Origin: Stenotrophomonas maltophilia
GTDB lineage: Bacteria; Pseudomonadota; Gammaproteobacteria; Xanthomonadales; Xanthomonadaceae
NCBI RefSeq assembly: GCF_003205835.1
Contig: NZ_CP029773.1
Coordinates: forward strand, 1,210,501 to 1,274,500
DNA length: 64,000 nucleotides
Direction of reading: 5' to 3'
Shown here piece after piece: positions 1-8,473 of the stretch. Made by a program: the position numbers and the translations under genes. The notes below the pieces were generated by a model. The model was given only the letters and a program-made list of their open reading frames with translations, was not told the origin of the DNA and made no database searches. Positions within the stretch are counted from its first letter, which is position 1; the number at the start of each line of letters is the position of its first letter.

Positions 1-1
1 C

Positions 2-784
2 TTCCCGCTGTTCGAAGCAGTGATGCAGTCGCTGCTGTACGGCGGCTTTTCCATGTTCATCTTCGTGACCAGCCTGGTCGCCCGCCAGCAGACCGAGGCC
101 CGCGACGAGCAGCGCCGGCTCAATTCGGAACTGCGCGCCACCCGGGCCCTGCTGGCCGAGAGCGCCCGGGTCAACGAGCGCACCCGCATCTCGCGCGAGC
201 TGCATGACCTGCTCGGCCACCAGTTGACCGCGCTGACCCTGAACCTGGAAGTGGCCAGCCACCTGGCCGAGGGCCAGGCCCTGGAACATGTAAAGCGTTC
301 GCATGGCCTGGCCAAACTGCTGCTGGGCAACGTGCGCGAGGTGGTCAGCCAGCTGCGCGAGACCGGTGCCATTGATCTGGCGGCGGCCCTGCGTCCGCTG
401 ACCGAGAACGTGCCCTCGCTGGACATCCAGCTGGAGATCGAGGAGCCGCTGAACGTGGAAGACCCGCAGCGGGCCCACGTGCTGCTGCGCTGTACCCAGG
501 AAATCATCACCAACGCGGTACGCCACGCCGGTGCCCGCCACCTGTGGATCAAGGTGTACCGTGAAGCCCCCGACCGGGTGGTGGTGGAGGCCCGCGACGA
601 CGGCGTCGGCGCGGATATGGTCAATGTAGGCAATGGCTTGCGCGGCATGCGCGAGCGCCTGCAACAATGTGGTGGCCAGCTGCAGATCGAGACCCGCCCC
701 GGCGAAGGATTCCGGCTGCGGGCGACGGTGCCGGCAACGGTGCTGGTGGCTGCCCTTACCAAGGTTCCTGAAGGAGTACGTTGA
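2..784 (+). CDS. Sensor histidine kinase, NarL/DesK type (5' end outside window)
   Basis: The frame is open from the first bases of the window, so the N-terminus, probably with the rest of a membrane sensor region, is missing. What remains begins with a hydrophobic stretch, then a HisKA_3 dimerisation/phosphoacceptor box (ISRELHDLLGHQLTAL, with the His of ELHD as phosphoacceptor), then an HATPase_c domain with N box (EIITNAVRHA) and G1/G2 boxes (DDGVGAD, GNGLRGMRERL). It should autophosphorylate and pass phosphate to the response regulator encoded next. The TGA stop overlaps the ATG of that gene (ATGA), so the two are translationally coupled. The signal it senses cannot be told from this fragment. 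Confidence 0.93.
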   Translation, partial: FPLFEAVMQSLLYGGFSMFIFVTSLVARQQTEARDEQRRLNSELRATRALLAESARVNERTRISRELHDLLGHQLTALTLNLEVASHLAEGQALEHVKRSHGLAKLLLGNVREVVSQLRETGAIDLAAALRPLTENVPSLDIQLEIEEPLNVEDPQRAHVLLRCTQEIITNAVRHAGARHLWIKVYREAPDRVVVEARDDGVGADMVNVGNGLRGMRERLQQCGGQLQIETRPGEGFRLRATVPATVLVAALTKVPEGVR

Positions 785-1425
785 TGATTCGCGTCTGCCT
801 GGTCGACGACCAAACCCTGGTGCGGCAGGGAATCCGCTCCCTGCTGGCGCTCGACGACGGCATCGAGGTGGTGGCCGAGGCCGGCGATGGCCGGCAGGCG
901 GTCGAGCTGATACCGCAGGTGCGTCCCGATGTGGTGCTGATGGACATGCGCATGCCGGTGATGTCCGGGCTGGAGGCGCTGCAGGTGCTGTCGCGCCAGG
1001 AGCAGCTGCCGCCGACCATCATCCTCACCACCTTCGACGACGACCAGCTGGTGCTGGCCGGGCTCAAGGCCGGTGCCAAGGGCTACCTGCTCAAGGACGT
1101 GACCCTGGCGCAGCTGGTCGGTGCCATCCGCACCGTGGCAGACGGCGGTTCGCTGGTGCAGCCTGCCGTGACCCAGCGCCTGCTGTCCGGCCTGGAGCAC
1201 ATGCGCAACGAGTTCGTCAGCCTGGACCGCCCGGACCCGCTGACCGACCGCGAGACCGAGATCCTGCGGTTGATGGCCAGTGGCTTCTCCAACAAGGAGA
1301 TCGCCAACTCGCTGGGTGTGGCCGAAGGCACCATCAAGAACCACGTGTCCAACATTCTCTCCAAGCTGGGCGTCCGCGACCGTACGCGTGCCGTACTGAA
1401 GGCGTTCGAACTCCAGTTGGTCTGA
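784..1425 (+). CDS. NarL/LuxR-family response regulator
   Basis: Receiver domain (about residues 1-120) with the acidic pair in CLVDDQ, phosphoacceptor Asp54 in VLMDMRMP and the conserved Lys in KGYLLKD. A C-terminal GerE/LuxR helix-turn-helix follows (LTDRETEILRLMASG to TIKNHVSNILSKL). The frame could start at a TTG three bases earlier, but ATG 784 has AAGGAG at 771-776 with 7-base spacing and overlaps the kinase stop, so it is preferred. It forms a two-component pair with the upstream kinase; target genes are unknown. Confidence 0.95.
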   Translation: MIRVCLVDDQTLVRQGIRSLLALDDGIEVVAEAGDGRQAVELIPQVRPDVVLMDMRMPVMSGLEALQVLSRQEQLPPTIILTTFDDDQLVLAGLKAGAKGYLLKDVTLAQLVGAIRTVADGGSLVQPAVTQRLLSGLEHMRNEFVSLDRPDPLTDRETEILRLMASGFSNKEIANSLGVAEGTIKNHVSNILSKLGVRDRTRAVLKAFELQLV

Positions 1426-1658
1426 GAAAAATCGTTCCGGTACAAAGACTTGGGTGATGGTCAGGGGCTGCGGCCAAGGTTGCCCCCTACTGGCCGGTAG
1501 CGGTATGCGTTACCCTTCGAATTCTTTGTCCATACAAATACGCAGCCGGCAGGGAAACCGGTGCGCCAATCCCGATAAACAATGCCCGCGAAGCCTGCTA
1601 GGATTGGCGCTTCGCTTCAATCAACCCGGCCGTGGGATCGGCCCCGGAGACTCTCTGA

Positions 1659-2732
1659 ATGACCCGTATTATCGAGTTCCTGATCGCCTTGGGGATCGTG
1701 GCTGGCCTGTTCGTCATCATTGGCGTATGTCTGCCGGGCGAGCGTCACATCACCGAAAGCATCGAGACCAACCGCAAGATGACGATCGTGTACGACACGG
1801 TCAGCAGCCTGCGCCGCTTCAAGGACTGGAACCCGCTGGTACTGCGCGATCCCGCCGTTGAACTGAAGCTGTCCGGCCCGGCCTCCGGCGTCGGTGCCAC
1901 CCTCGACTTCACCTCCAAGGACCTGGGCACCGGCTCCTGGAAGATCACCGAAGCCGAAGAGAACAAGCGTGTTGCGATCGCCATCGATGACGCCACCAAG
2001 GGTCACGACAAGATCACCACCTTCACTCTGGAGCCGACTGGCAAGGGTGGCCGCAACGTCAAGATCACCCAGGACTACTCGGTGAAGTACGGCTTCGACC
2101 TGTTCGGCCGTTATGCCGGCCTGTATGTCAGCCGTCAGATCGGCGACGACATCAAGATGGGTCTGTCGCGCATGGCCAACATGCTGGCCAGCGTTCCGAA
2201 CGTCGACTACCGCACCCCGGAAGCGCCGCTGACCGATCTGGCCATCGTCGATGTGCCGGCTGAAGACCTGCTGGTCGTCAACGCCGGTAACGTGGACCGC
2301 GGTCAGGACACGATCACCAAGTCGATCAAGGACAACCAGGAGTGGATCAAGCGCGTGATGGAGGCCAATGGCCTTGAAGCCGCCGGTCCGTTCCGCATCG
2401 TCACCACCGACTTCGGCCAGGAGAAGTACGCCTTCGACATCGCCCAGCCGGTGAAGAAGAAGGGTGCTGAAGGTGCCACCGCTGAAGAGCTGACCGTCAA
2501 GATCGACGGCGGCGCTCCGGTCAAGTACGTGCACGTGGCTCCGCACCGTTCGGCGCATGCGGCCTACACCGGCCACATGGCGGGTCTGGACGTGGCCCGC
2601 AACGGCCTGCGCGCCTGGGCCGTGACCTCGGGCAACGAAGTGATCGACCGTCCGTACGAATCCTGGAAGGACGGCATCGACAAGTCGTTCACCCCGGAAG
2701 GTACCTACGACATCTACTGGGCCGTCAAGTAA
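1659..2732 (+). CDS. Membrane-anchored SRPBCC/GyrI-like ligand-binding protein
   Basis: 357 residues. An N-terminal hydrophobic segment (about residues 5-25) would anchor or export it. Residues about 30-185 look like an SRPBCC/polyketide-cyclase fold, and the C-terminal half (about 190-355) resembles the GyrI-like/AraC effector-binding fold. GGAGA at 1646-1650 sits 8 bases before the ATG. Both folds bind small hydrophobic or cationic ligands. No catalytic residues are recognised, so the role is open. It stands alone between the two-component pair and a strong terminator. Confidence 0.82.
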   Translation: MTRIIEFLIALGIVAGLFVIIGVCLPGERHITESIETNRKMTIVYDTVSSLRRFKDWNPLVLRDPAVELKLSGPASGVGATLDFTSKDLGTGSWKITEAEENKRVAIAIDDATKGHDKITTFTLEPTGKGGRNVKITQDYSVKYGFDLFGRYAGLYVSRQIGDDIKMGLSRMANMLASVPNVDYRTPEAPLTDLAIVDVPAEDLLVVNAGNVDRGQDTITKSIKDNQEWIKRVMEANGLEAAGPFRIVTTDFGQEKYAFDIAQPVKKKGAEGATAEELTVKIDGGAPVKYVHVAPHRSAHAAYTGHMAGLDVARNGLRAWAVTSGNEVIDRPYESWKDGIDKSFTPEGTYDIYWAVK

Positions 2733-2763
2733 GCCTCGGCTGACCCATGTAGTGCTGGACACG

Positions 2764-2796
2764 AAAACGCGCCGCTCATTGCGGCGCGTTTTTTTT
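2764..2796 (+). terminator. Rho-independent terminator
   Basis: Ten-base-pair stem AACGCGCCGC / GCGGCGCGTT with loop TCATT, followed by a run of T. It lies 30 bases after the stop of the SRPBCC/GyrI-like gene. Confidence 0.93.
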
Positions 2797-2836
2797 CATC
2801 TGGCGCCCGGCAAGGGGCGCTGCGCAAGGAGCCCAC

Positions 2837-3208
2837 ATGTTCAATCTCGAACGTCGCGCACGTAAGCCTTCCCTGTTGGCCTGCCTCGGTGCGCTGCTGG
2901 CAGCTGCTTCGATCGGCCTGTCCGCCTACGCGTCGCACGGTGTGGCCGATCCGTTGGCGCAGCAGCATCTGAACATGGCGGCGTTGTACGCGTTCGCGCA
3001 TGGCGCGGTGCTGGTGGCGCTGGGGCCGCGCGCGCACGGGGTGATCGCGCACCTGGCGCTGTACGTGCTGCTGCTGGGTGTCCTGCTGTTTTCCGGCAGC
3101 CTGGTGGGGGGCGCGTTGTGGCAATGGCCGACGCGGATGGCGCCGATCGGTGGCACCAGCATGATGGCCGGATGGGTGTTGCTGGCGATCAATGCGTTGA
3201 GGCGGTGA
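2837..3208 (+). CDS. DUF423 (YgdD-type) small membrane protein
   Basis: 123 residues with four predicted membrane helices. The start AAGG ribosome site (gcAAGGAGcccac-ATG) is strong. The first helix (LGALLAAASIGLSAYASHG) and the central AALYAFAHGAVLVAL segment match the DUF423/YgdD family of inner-membrane proteins of unknown function. It stands alone between a terminator and a repeat-rich spacer. Confidence 0.9.
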   Translation: MFNLERRARKPSLLACLGALLAAASIGLSAYASHGVADPLAQQHLNMAALYAFAHGAVLVALGPRAHGVIAHLALYVLLLGVLLFSGSLVGGALWQWPTRMAPIGGTSMMAGWVLLAINALRR

Positions 3209-3600
3209 CTGAGTCGAGGTTGTTTCTTCGATCCATGCTGATGCGATCTGCACCGTCCATGGGCGTTACTTTTCTTTTCGCGCGAAAAGAAAAGTAACCA
3301 AAAGAAACGCGCCGCCGGCCGCGAGCCGGTGCTGCGCACCGGTCCCCTGCGCTCCTCGGCCCGTCGAGGGGCGGTGCGGGAACTCGCTGCGCTCAGACAC
3401 CCGCACCTCTTCGCCCTCGCCGGACCTGCGGTGCTCGGCTCGCTTGAAGGCGGACCCAACAGCCGCGCGCTGATCCGTTGTAGAGGCTTCGAGCGAAGCG
3501 ACCGGCTTCTGTCTTTGCCTTCTTGTTCCATCTCGTGGTGGGCACGCGGAATCCGCCCGGACAGCTCCATGAAGTTCGCCGCGCAGCCGCCACGAGGGGC
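3209..3600. other. Intergenic spacer with repeated palindrome, no gene
   Basis: About 390 bases between converging genes. Six-frame translation gives only low-complexity products. Apart from the palindrome at 3265-3298 the segment is GC-rich with short inverted repeats. No promoter, RNA gene or conserved ORF is recognised. Confidence 0.6.
3265..3298. repeat. Perfect 34-bp palindrome (GTTACTTTTC...GAAAAGTAAC)
   Basis: Two 17-base arms (GTTACTTTTCTTTTCGC and its exact complement) meet with no loop. From memory, this AT-rich palindrome inside GC-rich DNA is common between genes of xanthomonads, where it produces spurious translated products. It could act as a bidirectional terminator for the converging genes, but has no clear T tract beyond the stem. 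Confidence 0.75.
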
Positions 3601-4410
3601 TCAGCCGTTGGCCGGTCTCCAGCACCAGTGCCACGGTTCGTAGACGATGCCGTGCGGGTTGTCGCGCGGGTAGCTCAGCTGGAAGCCGTGCGTGCTGGCA
3701 TGCGCCTGCAGCCACGCGAACGCATCGGTGGCGTCGAACGATTCTTCGGCCGGGGCGTCGCCCGGTGTGCCGATGTCCAGCGCGTGGCCGCTGTGGTGTT
3801 CGCTGAAACCCGGTGCGGCATTCACCTTCAGGATCTCTGCCACGCTCAAGCCGCGCGCCAGCTTCCGTTCGAAGATGCCCAACTGGTAGGCATGGCTGCG
3901 GAAGCCGGAAATCGCATCCAGCGCGATGCCGTCCTGCGCGGCGTGCAGGCGCATCCGCCGCCAGCCCTGTGCTGCGCCACGGCGCAGCCACAACGGGCGG
4001 GCGAAGCGGTCGCGGCCGGCGAAGTGCAGCAGGCATGGTTCCGGTTCCAGCGGCAGGCCGCTGTCGTCGGCATAGCGCTGCACATCCAGGCCAAGCTGCT
4101 GCAGGCGCTGCTGCAGCCCGGCCAACGGAAGCCAGTGTTCTTCCAGCGCAGCGCCGAACGGGCGCGCCGCCGTAGCGTCGAGCAGTGCCAGTGCGTCCTC
4201 GACCCCGGGCTCGCGCGGCAGGCGCGGCACCATCGAGTGCACGCCGTGCGGCAGTACGGCCGCCAGGTAGCGGCCATCGCGCTTGCGCCGCAGCACCCAT
4301 CGCGCCTGTGACAGCAGCCGTGCATCCAGGTTGCTGCGCGCGCGCAGCAGGTCGGCGGGCCACAGTTCGATGGCCTCGGTATTGATCAGCAGGGGCGGGC
4401 GTCGTTGCAT
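3601..4410 (-). CDS. M15-family (VanY-like) D-Ala-D-Ala carboxypeptidase domain protein
   Basis: 269 residues. The C-terminal half has the VanY zinc-peptidase signature: SGFRS, then SEHHSGHALDIG (the SxHxxGxAxD zinc motif) and EPWHW near the C-terminus, supplying the last His ligand and the catalytic Glu. The N-terminal half is not recognised. No signal peptide is visible, which is unusual for a peptidoglycan carboxypeptidase, so the site of action is uncertain. It is the last gene of the SPFH-RHH-DUF4177-PH operon, starting 9 bases after the PH-domain gene ends. Confidence 0.85.
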   Translation of the reverse strand: MQRRPPLLINTEAIELWPADLLRARSNLDARLLSQARWVLRRKRDGRYLAAVLPHGVHSMVPRLPREPGVEDALALLDATAARPFGAALEEHWLPLAGLQQRLQQLGLDVQRYADDSGLPLEPEPCLLHFAGRDRFARPLWLRRGAAQGWRRMRLHAAQDGIALDAISGFRSHAYQLGIFERKLARGLSVAEILKVNAAPGFSEHHSGHALDIGTPGDAPAEESFDATDAFAWLQAHASTHGFQLSYPRDNPHGIVYEPWHWCWRPANG

Positions 4411-4419
4411 CGCCGCAGC

Positions 4420-5013
4420 TTACTGCCGTGGCGCCGACGCGGCCACCTTGTGCAGCGCATCGAGCAGCGCCTGCGGCCGTTCCACGCTGAGCAGCAACGT
4501 GCTGCCATCGCTGACCGGCAGGGCGAGGACACGCGCACGGTCGGTGACCAGGGCGAAACCCTTGCCGCCGCCCTGCAGGCGGAAGTGGCCCGAGTAGAAG
4601 CCCGGCATTGAATAGCCATTGGTCTTGACACGGATGCCATAGCGGCGGTCGCGCTGCAGGTCGACCACCTCGGCCTGGTCCAGACGCAGCTGCGCCACCG
4701 GCACGCGCCGCCGGTACATCGTCGAGCGCACGTCCAGTACGTTGCCGGCCAGCTCCACGCGGCGGCGGAAGAACGCGGCCCCCAACCCGATGCCGAGCGC
4801 GGCGATCATCAGCAAGCTCCATGCCGCACTGCCGCCCATCCGGAACCAGGGCGGCGACAGCGTTACTTCGATCCAGGGTGCGCTCGCCGGCGCCTTGTAC
4901 AGCTGCGCATACACGCAGACCACGAAGGCAGCCAGCAGCGGCAGCACGATCCAGAGCACGCGCAGCGGCGAGCTCTCGGCCACGTCAAAGGGTTTCGGAT
5001 CGCTGGCGCCCAT
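4420..5013 (-). CDS. Membrane protein with bacterial PH-like domain
   Basis: 197 residues: two hydrophobic helices (about residues 17-37 and 62-82), then a domain with short beta-strand pattern (VLDVRSTMYRRRVPVAQL, RYGIRVKTNGYSMPGFYSGHF) resembling the bPH2/YdbT-type pleckstrin-like domain. It starts 3 bases after the DUF4177 stop in an operon headed by an SPFH protein. Bacterial PH-like domains often pair with membrane-microdomain or stress proteins; that link is inference. Confidence 0.72.
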   Translation of the reverse strand: MGASDPKPFDVAESSPLRVLWIVLPLLAAFVVCVYAQLYKAPASAPWIEVTLSPPWFRMGGSAAWSLLMIAALGIGLGAAFFRRRVELAGNVLDVRSTMYRRRVPVAQLRLDQAEVVDLQRDRRYGIRVKTNGYSMPGFYSGHFRLQGGGKGFALVTDRARVLALPVSDGSTLLLSVERPQALLDALHKVAASAPRQ

Positions 5014-5016
5014 GGT

Positions 5017-5196
5017 TCAGGCCTCCTTCTTGAACACCAGCATCGCCGGGCGCATCGGCGCCGGGATGATGATGTTGACCAGTTCCCAGCCCAGTTGGCC
5101 CTGGCGGCTGAGTTCGGCCTGGATGTCCTCGGCCTTGTGCAGGCCCATCATGGATGTCTTGACCTCGATGGTCTGGTAGCTCCAGCGCTTGCTCAT
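5017..5196 (-). CDS. DUF4177-like small protein
   Basis: 59 residues. The sequence (SYQTIEVK..., [18 protein letters not shown]) has the pattern of the DUF4177 family: one alpha helix packed on a small sheet, with a characteristic GWELV motif. Its ATG overlaps the stop of the RHH gene (ATGA) and it ends 3 bases before the PH-domain gene, so it is a genuine operon member. Function unknown. Confidence 0.8.
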   Translation of the reverse strand: MSKRWSYQTIEVKTSMMGLHKAEDIQAELSRQGQLGWELVNIIIPAPMRPAMLVFKKEA

Positions 5197-5372
5197 TCCT
5201 TGTCCTCCGGCGATGGCGTGGGTTTCGGCAGGCGTCCTGCCTTGCGCAGGGCGTCGCGCAGCACGTATTCGATCTGCGCGTTGAGGCTGCGCAGCTCATC
5301 ATCAGCCCAGCGCTGTGCCGCGGCCAGGACCTCGGCATTGATGCGCAGCGGATAGGCTTTCTTCTCACTCAT
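5193..5372 (-). CDS. Arc-like ribbon-helix-helix protein
   Basis: 59 residues: a short basic strand ([19 protein letters not shown]) followed by two helices ([20 protein letters not shown]), the layout of Arc/HicB-type ribbon-helix-helix DNA-binding proteins. The '[15 protein letters not shown]' part matches small Arc-family proteins. It lies between the SPFH gene (45 bases) and DUF4177 (ATGA overlap). No toxin partner is seen, so it is more likely a regulator or adaptor of this operon than an antitoxin. The palindrome at 6330-6350 is a possible binding site (inference). Confidence 0.82.
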   Translation of the reverse strand: MSEKKAYPLRINAEVLAAAQRWADDELRSLNAQIEYVLRDALRKAGRLPKPTPSPEDKE

Positions 5373-5417
5373 GAAAACTCCTGGCGGGGCGGTGGGGCGC
5401 CCCGTTGCGAGGGTGGT

Positions 5418-6299
5418 TCAGTACAGCGAACCGGCATTGACGATCGGCTGGGTGCCGCGGTCCGAGCACAGCACGGTCAGCAGGTTGCTGACCATGTGCG
5501 CCTTGCGTTCCTCGTCCAGCTGCACCACGCCGTTCTTCTGCAGTTCGGCCAGGGCCATCTCGACCATGCCGACCGCACCGGCAACGATGCGCGTGCGTGC
5601 GGCGATCACCGCGTTGGCCTGCTGCCGCTGCAGCATCGCCTGGGCGATTTCAGCGGCGTAGGCGAGGTGGCTGATGCGCGCATCGATCACCTGCACGCCG
5701 GCGTCGGCCAGGCGCTCGGCCAGTTCGTTCTTCAGGTGCTGGGAGATCTCGCTGGCATGGCTGCGCAGGGCCAGCTGGCCATCCTCATGCTGGTCGTAGG
5801 GATAGCTGGTGGCCATCGCGCGCAACGCCGATTCGGACTGGATGTGCACGAAGCTCTCGTAGTCGTCCACGTTGTAGACCGCCTCGGAGGCATCGACCAC
5901 CTGCCAGACGATGACCGCGGCGATCTCGATCGGGCTGCCGTCCAGCTCGTTGACCTTCAGCTTGCCGCTCTCGAAGTTGCGCACGCGCTGGCTGACCCGG
6001 CGCTTGGCGTAGAAGGGGTTGTTCCAGCGCAGGCCGTTGTCCTTCACGGTGCCCACGTATTTGCCGAACAGGCTCAGCACCGCCGCCTGGTTGGGCTGGA
6101 CGGTGTACAGGCCGGCCAGGGCGAAGATCGCCAGCGCCGCCACCAGGATGCCGGCCAGCATCAGCAGCAGGTTGGGCGAGCCGGTGCTGGCCTTGGCTGC
6201 TACCCCCAGTACGAACAGGGCGCCGCCGGCGAGGGCGACAAGCAGGGCGCCGGCCAGCGTGCCGAGGCCGTTGAGCGAAGACAGCGACTTCTCTTTCAT
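5418..6299 (-). CDS. SPFH/Band 7 domain membrane protein
   Basis: 293 residues. Two N-terminal membrane helices (about residues 12-33 and 42-65) are followed by a Band 7 domain: [28 protein letters not shown], then [14 protein letters not shown] and [36 protein letters not shown]. The C-terminal part is helical. SPFH proteins oligomerise on the membrane and organise microdomains or proteases. It heads a five-gene operon whose other members include RHH and PH-domain proteins. Confidence 0.93.
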   Translation of the reverse strand: MKEKSLSSLNGLGTLAGALLVALAGGALFVLGVAAKASTGSPNLLLMLAGILVAALAIFALAGLYTVQPNQAAVLSLFGKYVGTVKDNGLRWNNPFYAKRRVSQRVRNFESGKLKVNELDGSPIEIAAVIVWQVVDASEAVYNVDDYESFVHIQSESALRAMATSYPYDQHEDGQLALRSHASEISQHLKNELAERLADAGVQVIDARISHLAYAAEIAQAMLQRQQANAVIAARTRIVAGAVGMVEMALAELQKNGVVQLDEERKAHMVSNLLTVLCSDRGTQPIVNAGSLY

Positions 6300-6329
6300 G
6301 GCGGTACGTCCTTGAGGGTTCGGAATGAA

Positions 6330-6350
6330 GATATCAAAGTGATATCACTT
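6330..6350 (-). promoter_or_regulatory. Palindromic operator-like site upstream of the SPFH operon
   Basis: Between the SPFH start (6299) and purT lies GATATCA, then a perfect 14-bp palindrome AAGTGATATCACTT (6337-6350), so GATATCA half-sites recur. Spacing and symmetry suit a dimeric regulator. The Arc-like protein encoded in the same operon is an obvious candidate, but that is inference. Confidence 0.5.
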
Positions 6351-6436
6351 GTCGACTACCGTTCGTCGGATGCCATGGCCGGGGTGCCCGGCCAGCTAGA
6401 ATGCCCACCCGCCTTCACATCGCTGCTGGAACCGCC

Positions 6437-7624
6437 ATGGCCAAGCTTGGAACTCCGTTGTCCCCCTCCGCCACCCGCGTGCTGCTGCTCGGCTCGGGCG
6501 AACTCGGCAAGGAGGTGGCCATCGAGCTGCAGCGGCTGGGCGTGGAAGTGATCGCCGCCGACCGCTATGCCGATGCCCCGGCCATGCAGGTCGCGCACCG
6601 CTCGCACGTGATCGACATGCTCGATGCGATGGCGCTGCGTGCCTTGATCGCCCGGGAGCAGCCGCACCTGGTGGTGCCGGAGATCGAGGCCATCCATACC
6701 GAGACCCTGGTCCAGCTGGAGCAGGAGCAGGGCCTGCGGGTGATCCCGACCGCGCGTGCCGCCCGCCTGACCATGGACCGCGAAGGCATCCGCCGCCTGG
6801 CCGCCGAAACCCTGGGCCTGCCGACCTCGCCGTACCGTTTCGTGGATACCGAAGCCGAGTACCGCGCCGCCGTGGCAGCCATCGGCCTGCCGTGCGTGGT
6901 CAAGCCGGTGATGTCGTCCTCGGGCAAGGGCCAGAGCACCCTGCGCAGCGAGGCGGACATCGTCCCGGCCTGGGACTACGCGCAGACCGGTGGCCGCGCC
7001 GGAGCCGGTCGCTGCATCGTCGAGGGTTTCATCGATTTCGACTACGAGATCACCCTGTTGACCGTGCGCCATGCCGGCGGCACCTCGTTCTGCGCGCCGA
7101 TCGGCCATCTGCAGAAGGACGGTGATTACCGCGAAAGCTGGCAGCCGCAACCGATGTCGAGCGCGGCACTGGCGCGTGCCGAAGAGATTTCGCGCGTGAT
7201 CACCGATGACCTCGGTGGCTGGGGCCTGTTCGGTGTCGAGCTGTTCGTGAAGGGCGACGAGGTGTGGTTCAGCGAAGTGTCGCCGCGCCCGCACGACACC
7301 GGCCTGGTGACGCTGGTCTCGCAGGAACTGAGCGAGTTCGCGCTGCACGCGCGCGCCATCCTCGGCCTGCCGATCCCGGTGATCCGCCAGAGCGGCCCGT
7401 CGGCCTCGTGCGCGCTGCTGGCGCATGGCGAGGGCGTGCCGTACTTCAACAACGTCGCCGCCGCCCTGCAGGTGCCGGACACCGCCGTGCGCCTGTTCGG
7501 CAAGCCGAGCGTGCACGGCCATCGCCGCGTCGGCGTGACCCTGGCGCGCGCGGAAACCATCGACGAAGCGCGCGCCATCGCGCGTGATGCCGCCGAAGCG
7601 ATCGGCGTCGAACTGCGCCCCTGA
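6437..7624 (+). CDS. purT: Formate-dependent phosphoribosylglycinamide formyltransferase (GAR transformylase 2)
   Basis: 395 residues from ATG 6437. ATP-grasp enzyme that makes formyl-GAR from GAR, formate and ATP in purine synthesis. It aligns by eye with E. coli PurT throughout: [29 protein letters not shown] at the N-terminus, IVPEIEA-type segment [24 protein letters not shown] (phosphate-binding loop), [11 protein letters not shown] and [16 protein letters not shown]. An in-frame ATG at 6401 exists, but E. coli PurT homology begins at [15 protein letters not shown], so 6437 is chosen. Confidence 0.97.
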   Translation: MAKLGTPLSPSATRVLLLGSGELGKEVAIELQRLGVEVIAADRYADAPAMQVAHRSHVIDMLDAMALRALIAREQPHLVVPEIEAIHTETLVQLEQEQGLRVIPTARAARLTMDREGIRRLAAETLGLPTSPYRFVDTEAEYRAAVAAIGLPCVVKPVMSSSGKGQSTLRSEADIVPAWDYAQTGGRAGAGRCIVEGFIDFDYEITLLTVRHAGGTSFCAPIGHLQKDGDYRESWQPQPMSSAALARAEEISRVITDDLGGWGLFGVELFVKGDEVWFSEVSPRPHDTGLVTLVSQELSEFALHARAILGLPIPVIRQSGPSASCALLAHGEGVPYFNNVAAALQVPDTAVRLFGKPSVHGHRRVGVTLARAETIDEARAIARDAAEAIGVELRP

Positions 7625-7631
7625 CAAAGCA

Positions 7632-7652
7632 GCGACGACCAACGGTCGTCGC
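7632..7652. repeat. Short hairpin GCGACGACC-aac-GGTCGTCGC
   Basis: Nine-bp stem with a three-base loop just after purT. No T tract follows, so it is a repeat-type hairpin rather than a clear terminator. Confidence 0.6.
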
Positions 7653-7668
7653 CTACTGCATTTCGGTG

Positions 7669-7691
7669 GGTACCGACCGTTGGTCGGTACC
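7669..7691. repeat. REP-like hairpin GGTACCGACC-gtt-GGTCGGTACC, copy 1
   Basis: Ten-bp perfect stem, loop GTT. An identical copy lies at 8438-8460, so the two copies bracket the YezG-type immunity gene. Confidence 0.8.
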
Positions 7692-7696
7692 GATCT

Positions 7697-7724
7697 CCTG
7701 TAGAGCCGAGCCATGCTCGGTTGC
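7697..7724. repeat. Hairpin repeat CCTGTAGAGCCGAGCCATGC..., copy 1
   Basis: Contains CCGAGC-cat-GCTCGG. An inverted, slightly diverged copy is at 8376-8406, on the other side of the orphan immunity gene. Confidence 0.6.
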
Positions 7725-7922
7725 TTTACCAGGTGACGCTTTCAGCCTGCCGAATGGCCCGCATTTTTAACTGTGCGCAATGGGGTAATGGATTGCTGTT
7801 GGTGGCTGGGGCAATCCGGCGGTGGGCTTTCTACAAGGTCACTTGGAATTCACGCCTGACAGGCGAGCTGAAAGCGACATCTGGTTGAGCGTCAGAATCT
7901 TGCGTGCTTTATCTTCTGACAG

Positions 7923-8363
7923 ATGAATGCCAAAGACACCTCAGGAGAAGGCTTGGACGAGCGGCTTACATCAGCGCTACCTGCCTTGTATCACCGAATT
8001 GGCCAATCACTGATTGATGCCGTACCTACCGACCAATGCGGAATCTGGTTGAACTTCGAGATCATCAAGAATGCTTGGTCGGGTTGGGCGTTCTACCGCA
8101 AGCCGTCAGGCTCATACGGCCATCTAGAGCTTCCAGATGCTGCGGAAGCAGCGCTTCTGGAGATGCATCAGCTCTTTTCGCAATGGCACCATGCACTCTG
8201 GACGAGTTTGACGTTTCATCTGGATCCAGAGAACAAGATGGAAATCGAGCTTGGATATGAGCCACTTTCTGAAGAAGCGTTCATCGATTCCCTGGGCCGG
8301 GAACAGGCTTGGCAGGATCGCTATCTTGGAGCAGGGGCGCAGATAGACTGGCAGGGCTACTGA
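7923..8363 (+). CDS. YezG-type (DUF600-like) orphan immunity protein
   Basis: 146 residues, acidic. The order of motifs (YHRIGQSLIDAVP, WSGWAFYRKPSG, MHQLFSQWHHALWTSLTFHLDPENKMEIELGYEPL, then REQAWQDRYLG) resembles the YezG/DUF600 family, which are antitoxins of YeeF/LXG-type nuclease toxins and polymorphic-toxin immunity proteins. Codon use is less GC-biased than its neighbours, suggesting transfer. No toxin gene is adjacent, so it is an orphan. It is bracketed by two pairs of repeats. Confidence 0.7.
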   Translation: MNAKDTSGEGLDERLTSALPALYHRIGQSLIDAVPTDQCGIWLNFEIIKNAWSGWAFYRKPSGSYGHLELPDAAEAALLEMHQLFSQWHHALWTSLTFHLDPENKMEIELGYEPLSEEAFIDSLGREQAWQDRYLGAGAQIDWQGY

Positions 8364-8375
8364 GCCTGGTTGGTT

Positions 8376-8406
8376 GAAGCAGCCGAGCATGGCTCGCCTC
8401 TACAGG
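8376..8406. repeat. Inverted copy of the 7697-7724 hairpin repeat
   Basis: Reads GCAGCCGAGCATGGCTCG...CTCTACAGG, the reverse complement of 7697-7724 with a few changes. Confidence 0.6.
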
Positions 8407-8437
8407 GCCCTTGGAACGCGGTGGCTGCATTCCGGTG

Positions 8438-8460
8438 GGTACCGACCGTTGGTCGGTACC
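8438..8460. repeat. REP-like hairpin GGTACCGACC-gtt-GGTCGGTACC, copy 2
   Basis: Identical to 7669-7691, including three bases on the left flank (cggtg). It lies just before the stop of the minus-strand EEP-family gene. Confidence 0.8.
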
Positions 8461-8473
8461 CCATCGACACCGG

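Noticed and set aside
3266..4822. Open frame of 518 codons on the minus strand over the VanY and PH genes
   Set aside because: Runs through the 3265-3298 palindrome (ending LLVTFLFARKEK) and out of frame with two better supported genes.
5193..5372. Arc-like protein as half of a toxin-antitoxin pair
   Set aside because: The overlapping neighbour is DUF4177-like, not a known toxin, and the operon is headed by an SPFH protein.
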